Part shown: piece after piece, positions 56,853 to 64,000 of the stretch
Layout of the letters: every line of letters starts with the position of its first letter
Position numbering within the stretch: the first letter of the stretch is position 1
NCBI GenBank assembly: GCA_021464415.1
Contig: CM038470.1
Span: 32,416,122-32,480,121, forward strand
Length of the DNA: 64,000 bases
Origin: Lonicera japonica
Taxonomy: Eukaryota; Streptophyta; Magnoliopsida; Dipsacales; Caprifoliaceae
Reading direction: 5' to 3'
Translations under genes and position numbers: made by a program
Notes under the pieces: generated by a model
What the model saw: only the letters and a program-made list of their open reading frames with translations
The model's database searches: none
What the model was told of the DNA's origin: nothing

Positions 56853-57840
56853 AGATTGTCGCACGACAAATGGGTATGTCGCGCGACAATCCCATTTATG
56901 TCGCGCGACAATCACTTCTTTTTCGCGCGACAATCACTCCTGACACCAGACCATCCACTCTCTGACAAATCAGTCTGTCAGAAACATCACTTCAGCAGTT
57001 TATCGCGCGACATTGTACACTATGTCGCGCAACACTTGCCCTTTCTGGGGATATGTCGCGCGACAATCTTCCCCGAACAGTATAAATAGGCCAACACCCC
57101 CAAGGGTTTGAAGACAGAACTTGGGATTGAAGAATTCTAAGCTTTAAATCTGATTTTCTAGTCTTTCATCAAGTATTCTCGATCCTCGTCTTATTTCTGA
57201 AGAATTATCGAATCTATTCTCGACACTCGACGTGTCCCGTCTCTGGAATCGAATTCTCGAAAATATTTGAAGAAGGAAAAGATTATTATCGCCGGAAATC
57301 TCTCCGCCATATTATATTTTCTTTCTTATTATTATTATTCTCGTCGAGAAGGTAAAGAAAGTCTCTTTTAGTATTTAAATTAGATATATGTGTACTTGTT
57401 TTACTTCTGTTATTCTGTCCACGTTTTATTTGAATAAACTTATTGCCAAGTTATAAATAGTCTACCGTTTTCAAAACAAAAGAACCTGATAAAATCATTT
57501 GCAAAATCAGAAGAATAAGTACATTATCGTCGGGATAAAATCCTGTTTTAAAAAAAAACCGGACTGATAAAACTTATCTAGGAATTAACATCAACATATC
57601 CTGTCTTTTTAGACTGCGACGTGTTTGATAAAACTCCCTTCAAGAGTTCTAATTCCATATTAAATTAGTCTCGATACAAAATCCGAACTTTTACAAAAGT
57701 ATTTACAATACGAGAAAACCGTCATTATCCGAGAAAATAGTACGGGAAACTCTCTCTCAAAATAAACAACTTTTATCACTTGTTATATCTTTCAAAATAA
57801 AAAAAACATCGGATCTCGAAACACAAAGGTTTTTATCCCT
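56853..57840 (+). repeat. Partial 3' LTR of the family X element
   Basis: Matches 42042-43031 of the 5' LTR, including the palindrome array (some cores mutated, such as TTTCGCGCGAC at 56919) and TATAAATA at about 57081. The first 136 bp and the polypurine tract are missing at the left, and the right part is cut by the reverse element. Confidence 0.88.
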
Positions 57841-58992
57841 TGTGGGAATCCGGACCCGCGACCCGAGAGAAAAGAAAAGGGTCCTCGTTCTCGGTTTTAT
57901 TTGAAAACGGTTTTGTAGAGTCGCCAGTTTGTTTTTCGAGAAAACAAACAAAAGATCGTACGAAGGATAATTCGAAAGTGAATTATCCTCCATACATTTG
58001 AAACCAGAGTTTTAAAATATACTTTGCTAGGGTTCGGGAACTACGTTATGAATTGGGAAGGTGTTAGGCACCCAATTCGCCCTTTCGGTCTCTTAATGGA
58101 TCATGTATCTAATTCCTATTTTAGATATCTTGCAAGTAGTTTGAAAGTTTTCAGAATAGTCCTTTCCGGATAAATTTGATTTAAAACGGTATTTTGAAAT
58201 CGGACTCGAGCTTTGCGAGCGCCTACATATTCATTCCTAGAATGAAATCAGAGTCTCGTAGTTCCATTCTTTTGGAAACTGTTTTTGTATTTTTGTTTGT
58301 TTTGAAAATGTGTCAAAACGGATTTTAGATTTCTTGTAAAACTTAGAAAGGACTTGATTTGAAAGCAATGAACTTCTTTGCAAGTTATCTAATTTTCTGT
58401 ATTAAAAGTGAAATTAAAGGCAGTGCTAAAATAAAGGATTTGGTAGAAAGACGTACCTGATGCGCCTGAAGAAGAAATAAGAGCCTTGCCTTGTTGCCTT
58501 GCTTGCTTCCTTCTCTCTCTCTAGAACTTTCTCTCTCTAGATTTTCTCTCTCTAGAAATTCTCTCTCAGAATTTCTCTAAAATGACTCTCTAAAGATTTT
58601 GACAGAGTTTCTACTTACTAAAAACACTATTGAGTGTTGATCATCTCAAATGAGAGCCCAAGGGTCCTATTTATAGCAAAAATCCCGCCAAAAATGCTCC
58701 AAAACAGGCCAACCGCAGGGCGTGCGGCTAGGGCGTGCGGCTAGGTGCCAACCGTACGGTTGGGAGCCAACCGTGCGGCTAGGGAAAGTACCAACCGTAC
58801 GGTTGTGGGGCGTGCGGCTGGCTATCAAAAAACTCAATTTTTCTAATGGGTGGCAACAAAGGTTTTGGTATATTCCTAACGCGCTCGAAAATCAGGATTT
58901 TTCCTAATGGCCTCTTGTATGCATGATGACTCAAGACTTAATACGGAATGCTTGTTAGGTTCACGCGAGAGTCGTGGATTGGGGTGTTCACA
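57841..58992 (-). repeat. 3' LTR of the family Y element (reverse)
   Basis: 1152 bp, reverse complement of the 50109-51426 LTR, ending GGGGTGTTCACA at 58992. It has fewer palindromes (about three near 58745-58805, around AACCGTACGGTT), which explains the shorter length, and a TATA box near 58671. The adjacent minus-strand GGGACGAGAGGGTC (59006-58993) is a plausible polypurine tract. Confidence 0.88.
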
Positions 58993-59457
58993 GACCCTCT
59001 CGTCCCGGGATTCTTGCTCACAAGGATTCTGGGACGATAATAAGAAGACGACAATTCACGACTCTCACGTAAATCTCAACTGCTTGTTTTATTCATGAAA
59101 ATCTGCGAATCGAAATGTACCCACATGGTAGGGGAATTTTGTGGTGCCTTGGGCAATGTAATCCACGGTTGACCTTCCTCTTGGCCAAGCTGTCTCTGAT
59201 ACATCAATATATTCTCCCGTCTAGCCTCAGGGAATCCAGCTCAGTCCTTCTTCAGATTTTTCAAGCTTATCGATGTTTACCCTCAGCTTGTGGGATGCAC
59301 CAATCTTACCATTTACCCTCTGACCGGGCTATTCTCATGAATAGTTCTCATTCTTTGCAATGTATTTTGAAAAAGTTTTTGGAACTCAGATTCTTTTAGA
59401 ATGACACCTTCTTGACTTCATCGTGATAAAATTTCCCATTCTTTTGGGGAAGAAGTG
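58993..59457. other. 3' region of family Y element next to the LTR
   Basis: Polypurine-like tract at the left, then non-coding sequence. A word shared with the LTR (cacgactctcacgt-type, near 59060) may be a small duplicated LTR piece. No gene. Confidence 0.45.
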
Positions 59458-60412
59458 GTTACCAAGAGTAGCGGGGTTTTCTCCTATCGCACTATCTTGC
59501 TAGCATAACCATGTGGTAAAACTCCATATTTTTTGGGAGGATATTATTGGTTACCAAGAGTGGTTGGGTCGGCACCTATCGCACCATCTTACTGGCATAA
59601 CCGAGATTGTCTATCAGGAGATATTCCTTCATGATAGTTTTCTAAGAAATGGCACTCCTGGCCACCCTCAGAAGGAATGTCATATTAGCGACTGCCAAGA
59701 GTGGGGGGTCTACACCTCTCGCACCATCTTGCTGGCACAGCCTAAAAAGGTTGGGTCAAGATTGCCAAGAGTGATTGGTCCTCGCGATAGGACGTCATCT
59801 TGCTGACACAATCTGGGCTGACTTGTAAATTCCCATGGAACGCATCCTAAAGGGAAAGGAAGGTATGATATGTTAGCGACTGCCAAGAGTGGGGGGTCTG
59901 CACCTCTCGCACCATCTTGATGGCACAGCCTGAAAAGGTTGAGTTAAGATTGCCAAGAGTGATTGGTCGTCGTGATAGGACATCATCTTGCTGACACAAT
60001 CTGGGCTGACTTGTAAATTCCCATGGAACGCATCCTAAAGGGAAAGGAAGGTATGATATGTTAGCGACTGCCAAGAGTAGGGGGGTCTGCACCTCTCGCA
60101 CCATCTTGCTGGCACAGCCTGAAAAGGTTGTGTTAGAGACTACCAAGAGCAACGGGGTCGGCACCTGTTGCATTGTCTTGCTGACATAGTCTAAGGCTGA
60201 ACGTCGGGAGATATTCCCTTATGACGGTTTCCAAGAAATGGCACTCCTGGCCACCCTCAGACGGTATGACATGTTAGTGACTGCCAAGAGAGAGAGAGAG
60301 GTCTTCATGATAAGACTTCGTACTTGCTGACATAGCCAAAATAGGTGATGTTAAGACTGCCAAGAGTGGCGGGGTCGGCACCTATCGCACCATCTTGCTG
60401 TCACAGTCTAAG
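59458..60412 (-). repeat. Tandem repeat block in the 3' region
   Basis: About ten diverged copies of a core reading TGCCAAGAGTGG, then GGGGTCGGCACCTATCGCAC, then CATCTTGCTGGCACAG on the plus strand (near 59461, 59545, 59691, 59762, 59880, 59950, 60068, 60145, 60275 and 60359). Two are parts of a 188-bp higher-order unit repeated almost exactly (59760-59947, 59948-60135). Such arrays between integrase and the 3' LTR are known in Ogre/Retand-like Tat elements and can seed satellites. Confidence 0.8.
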
Positions 60413-61396
60413 GTTAGGATTGACTCTGTCAATAGGTGTCTTCTTTAGAATCATATTATTCCATCAACTTTATGTCACATCACATAATCTGAGACATATT
60501 CTTGAGGATATGTGTCCATATTTTCTTTTATCCTTCGACGCTTCTCCTTCCATTGTCTCTGCTCTTGGCCGTTGATCATATATGTCTGCTCATCTTGTGG
60601 CAAGAAAGTTATGCTAGAGAAAATATAGAAAGTTCAAGTGTTGCCTTTTTTCAAAACCTGTTCTTACCCTCAGTTTGAGTCTTCTTCTGTCATCAAGAAA
60701 TTGGGTTGGTTCTCTTTGAATCTCAGACTTCTGTGCATAGTGGTGGACTCAGTTCTCAACTCTACCCTCTGGCTTTACTTCTTTGATCATGGGGATAAAG
60801 CTCTTCTGAAAATCTCAGTTCCTTCTCTAGTTACCCTCTGGCTTATCAGAGGAAGGTCCTGGTCTGCATCATTTTATGTTTTTTGATGCCCTTATTGCTC
60901 CCTCATTTGAATTATTTTTTTAGAATATCCGGCCCATTGTTTTGGCTTTTGGAACATTTTTGTCTCTCTTTTTTTTTCTTCAATCAGGAGCCTTACTCAC
61001 CTAAGATGTAGCCCTCTGCCTTTTGGGACAGCTGACACTCTTAGTGTGGCTCTCCCTGCTGATTTTCTTCCTTTTTGTTTTACTTAATTCTCACTTGGAC
61101 CAACGGGATTTTACCCTTTTCTACTTTTTCAATTTTTTCTTGCACCAGATTCCTCTTTTACACCTTCCTCTTTTGCCAGATTTGAACTGTGTCTAGGACT
61201 GATCATTCCTCAAAGCTCGGCTCCACCACAGATCTCAAAATTCAGCTTTTGGGCTTTGTATCTTACTTCGTCGTGCATGTGTTAGTGATTCTCAGTCTGT
61301 TCTTCTTAGAAAACTAACCAGAAAGTCTTTTAGACATCCAAGAAGTCAATTTTGCAAAATTTTTGTCAAAACTTTGTTGATTTTGTTGTTTGGGAT
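60413..61396. other. 3' region, no recognisable feature
   Basis: Pyrimidine-rich on the plus strand with several ACCCTC words. No gene or repeat was identified. Confidence 0.4.
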
Positions 61397-61900
61397 TACC
61401 CCCCACTTGTTGTGTGACAAGGAACTTGTCATACAACAAGTGCCCAAACGACAAAGTGAGCTGGGCAACAAAAATGACACCTTTTTTCCATTTGAACTTT
61501 CAAACTTTTCATTCTCTTCTTAGCATATCTTCTTCTTGCTCACACACTTCCTGTTGGTCATGTATTTCGTGATGATCATCAGCCACGACCGTTTCTGTAT
61601 GATGCGCCTTTCTTGATGACGAATGGGTATGTGTGGATTTTGAGAGACCCCCTGGGGTTAAACGGATCTGATAAAGATTGGTGTATCATCAGATAGCAAT
61701 TTGGCCTTTATTGGAAGGTCATTCGTGGTGTACAATGGAGCCTTTGGCACACAAGATTCGCCGACTCGTACGGGTACGTTTCTATTCAAATTTCTCGTTT
61801 AGAGAAAATTATGTCAATATGTCGTTTATGCCAGAAAACATGAGACATGCATGCAATGTGGTGGGTTTGGTGGCCTTTTGCGCAATTTTGATTTATGAAA
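61397..61900 (+). pseudogene. Antisense coding stretch of the family Y element
   Basis: Antisense to its element. Two decayed palindromes (TTGTTGTGTGACAA and CTTGTCATACAACAAG, 61405-61445) precede a frame from about 61563 reading VFRDDHQPRPFLYDAPFLMT, NGYVWILRDPLGLNGSDKDW and CIIR, then a TAG, then QFGLYWKVIRGVQWSLWHTR and FADSYG. The protein family was not recognised. The arrangement palindrome - ORF copies that of antisense ORF 2 in the family X element. Confidence 0.5.
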
Positions 61901-63356
61901 ATGTTTTTGTAAAGTTTTTCAGATTTTAATATCACCCCCAGTGTAAAATACCCCCAATTTTCATACGAAAATAACGCATGCGCCCCATCTTAGAATTCAA
62001 CCGATGCTGGATTTTCTCCAAATTACCACTGAATTCTAGATTGTACTTCTACCCTCGGTGAGAGGCTTCATCCGTGCGACGCATCCTGCTTTGGTTTCTG
62101 GATCTTGATGACTACGATTCGTTTACCTTGCAAGGCTTCAGACGTATCAATTGGGCTGTACATCTACCCTCAGTGAAAAGCTTCATCCTGGATGGGCCAC
62201 ACGTTTTGGTTTGATTGGATTACTCCACATCTTGATGACTATGATTCATTCACTTCGCAAGGTTAATGAGAGATAATGATGACCAAGGATATCTTTGCAT
62301 GATCGGTCTTCATTCCACTTCAATACGAACTTCTCCATGCGATCTAGCTTTCTTTAATGCATCTTTGGTTTCATTAGTTTGGGATGGATCAGTTGTTGTT
62401 TCTTGTACGACTGGTTGGGTGAGGATGAAAGACAAGTCTTTTAGCAATACAAATTCGTCAAAGCGTCCCATTTTTCAGTTGTATTCGAAGTTTGGATATT
62501 GATTCATTGAAGTATCAGCTTTGGAATATTCCCCAGACTTTATCCCCTGTTGCATCCTCACTAAGAGCTTTGATCTCATTTGAAACTTTCTTTTCCAATG
62601 CCTATTCAAAGTGATTCGTTCCCTCTTTTGCAATCTCCTTCGGAGTCTCAATCTTACTCGAAACCTTGTATAGCTTAAGTGTCTTCACTGGCTCCTTCTA
62701 CCTCAAGAGTACTTCATGCCCCCGTACCCTTTATGTGTCAGGTTTTTCTTTGAAAAATTTCCTTGGAATTATTATATTTATGTAGTATGGGTGTTTTCAA
62801 GCTCAATTTTATATATTACTTCATGAAAATGTTAGTGCTTTGTAATGTGCATTTTATTCATGAAAGTGTTGGTTGTTATATAACATACTTTATGCGCAAT
62901 TTACCCCCAGACCCATGCAAATGCAAATGCAAAGATCGTTCTTTCCGAAAATCTGGCAATTAAAAAAAGGTAATTCATATTTTGTTTTGTTTCAATTGAG
63001 AGAAATCTTAAAACAAATTTGCTCGAGATCTTTATCAAGATTTGTCCTTTTCTCCACACCTTACCATATGAACTTCTCTTTACAAATCCTCCATTGCTCC
63101 TCGAATTGACTTGTGCCTTTAAATGAACTATTCTTCCAATTCTTCCTTCTCTTATTGTGGGTGAATGGGATTGTTTTATTAGAATAGACCGGGCCTGACG
63201 TCACTTCTCAGGTTGCCTATGTTCCCCAATGTCCTAACATTCCAAAAAATCCAATATGGTGCTCAGGTCATCGTAGTTCATGTTTACAAATGACAAGTGA
63301 AAAAAACTTCAATCAATTTTCCATCACTGGTTACAAATCTTCAATTTCTAGCTACC
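61901..63356. other. 3' region of the family Y element, degenerate
   Basis: A duplicated motif (taccctc, gtgagaggcttcatcc / gtgaaaagcttcatcc, near 62050 and 62168) indicates internal repetition. 63190-63230 matches the post-integrase linker of the family X element in reverse. No complete frame. Confidence 0.45.
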
Positions 63357-64000
63357 AATCTTCAATCACTTATGGTATTGAGGAGACGGATCTGGTATCT
63401 TTCCTGCTTGGATAAGGTCCTGAATAGTATGCCGGAGAGCCATGCAATTGTCTGTTGTGTGTCCACATTCTGGTGGTATTCGCATCTTTCACTGAGGTTC
63501 CAATTAGTGGGGACTGGATTAGGTATCGGTCGTGGGTTCAGCGGATAGATCATTCCTACATCTTTCAATTCCTTGTATACTTTGCTTAACGGACCTGGCA
63601 GTTGTGAGAAATTCCTTTTCATGTGTCTGACTCGGTTCACCCCCCTATTATTGCTGTAATCTTGGTATCCCGGAGAAGAAATGTTGGTGAGTCTGGCGAA
63701 AGGATTGGCAGAATAGTTAATATTGCTCTGAACAAAAGGATTGTATGTCGAAATCTGGTTCGCAGCCGGGGTTGAAGATTTCTTGTACTGTGCACTTGAA
63801 CTTTTTGCTTCAGCTTGTTTAGCCAATTCTTCTTCTATCTCATTTCCCACATGCAACAAGGCTTTGAAACGGCCAAAGAATTGGTGACCCATCTTATTTC
63901 GAATTTCTGCTTTCAGATTCTTGACGATCATTCCCAATTGTTCCTCTTCATCTATCCGTTCCACCATTTGTGCAGCGAGTGCCCTCCACCTTATGACAAA
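63357..64000 (-). pseudogene. gag of the family Y element (runs off the edge)
   Basis: From the right edge leftward: FVIRWRALAAQMVERIDEEE, QLGMIVKNLKAEIRNKMGHQ, FFGRFKALLHVGNEIEEELA, a Ser/Asn-rich linker, FSQLPGPLSKVYKELKDVGM, then CEYHQN. After a one-base shift near 63470 comes GHTTDNCMALRHTIQDLIQA then GKIPDPSPQYH and a stop at about 63360. Each module has its counterpart in the family X gag (VTRWREMASQM, CAYHQATGHDTERC). It ends without entering a protease. Confidence 0.85.

Larger units (their letters stand above)
41906..57840 (+). mobile_element. Tat-clade Ty3/Gypsy element, family X, with antisense ORFs
   Basis: Order on the plus strand: 5' LTR, primer binding site, gag, protease, RT, RNase H, a second RNase H of the Tat type and integrase, then a long 3' region with two minus-strand ORFs, then a partial 3' LTR. 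Two later insertions (50109-51426 and 55167-56476) interrupt it. The 3' LTR lacks its first 136 bp and is cut at 57840 by another element, so the rest lies beyond the window. All sense domains carry stops or shifts. LTR divergence looks like a few per cent by eye. Extra ORFs in antisense downstream of integrase are a known trait of some Tat elements. Confidence 0.9.
57841..64000 (-). mobile_element. Reverse Tat family Y element without visible pol
   Basis: Inserted in the 3' LTR of the family X element and running past the window edge. In its own direction: gag at the right edge, a short post-integrase-like segment (63230-63190), a 4-kb 3' region with an antisense coding stretch and a tandem-repeat block, then the 3' LTR (58992-57841). 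No protease, RT, RNase H or integrase sequence was seen between gag and the post-integrase segment, so it appears to be a gag-only non-autonomous derivative, comparable to the TR-GAG type. Confidence 0.75.

Noticed and set aside
61405..61445. Palindromes in the second element as a separate MITE
   Set aside because: Their position before an antisense frame and similarity to TTGTCGCGCGACAA fit better with a decayed internal promoter.
1..64000. tRNA genes
   Set aside because: GTTCGAAC-like words (for example near 26885 and 47985) were inspected; none had an accompanying A box and cloverleaf, and one lies inside retrotransposon RT.

Overview
The window is nuclear DNA of a flowering plant, probably a eudicot. 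It is AT-rich and has spliceosomal introns, plant-type U1/U2 snRNA genes with the plant upstream element (RTCCCACATCG) and a TATA box, plant PPR and HAD-phosphatase gene relics, and typical angiosperm transposons (Tat-type Ty3/Gypsy, SIRE-like Copia, Cassandra, L1 LINE). No intact host protein-coding gene was found. The species cannot be named from the sequence.

Left part (1-30.8 kb): a decayed snRNA neighbourhood. A U2-U1 tandem unit occurs twice (copy 1 about 960-9230, copy 2 about 11555-16805), with further U2 relics at 760-869 (-) and 10666-10850 (+) and a U1 relic at 29030-29169 (-). One U1 copy, 15068-15229, keeps upstream element, TATA box, 5' splice-site pairing end, U1A loop, Sm site and 3' box, and may be functional. 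The duplicated units were broken up by insertions whose target-site duplications can be read: a long LTR (1396-8096) with a second one nested in it (2502-6169), a reverse Tat solo LTR (11817-13400), a Copia solo LTR (13524-14385), a Cassandra TRIM carrying a 5S RNA domain (15840-16585), and SIRE-like solo LTRs (22309-23762; 29244-30799). A long-inverted-repeat DNA transposon lies at 17728-20407. Exons 1-2 of an Sgpp-like phosphatase remain at 9820-10559.

Middle part (30.8-41.9 kb): the start of another long LTR, interrupted by a 5'-truncated L1 LINE (31446-35535, -). It is followed by relics of a HARBI1/ALP1-like gene, a hAT-like MITE and an EMB2758-like PPR gene whose two remaining parts face each other.

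Right part (41.9-64 kb): a large Tat-clade Gypsy element (41906-57840) with LTR, PBS, gag, protease, RT, RNase H, a second RNase H of the Tat type and integrase, all with stops or frameshifts, then two antisense ORFs. One antisense ORF has a spliceosomal intron. A solo LTR of a second Tat family (50109-51426) splits the integrase and a Copia-like solo LTR (55167-56476) splits an antisense ORF. Its 3' LTR is cut at 57841 by a reverse-oriented element that keeps gag, a tandem-repeat-rich 3' region and an LTR but shows no pol in the window, and it runs off the right edge.

The most striking signal is that both Tat families carry arrays of near-perfect CpG-rich palindromes just upstream of the LTR TATA box. 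The first family's palindrome reappears, with an identical TATA box, in front of its internal antisense ORF. This suggests a self-contained antisense promoter of the same design as the LTR promoter.
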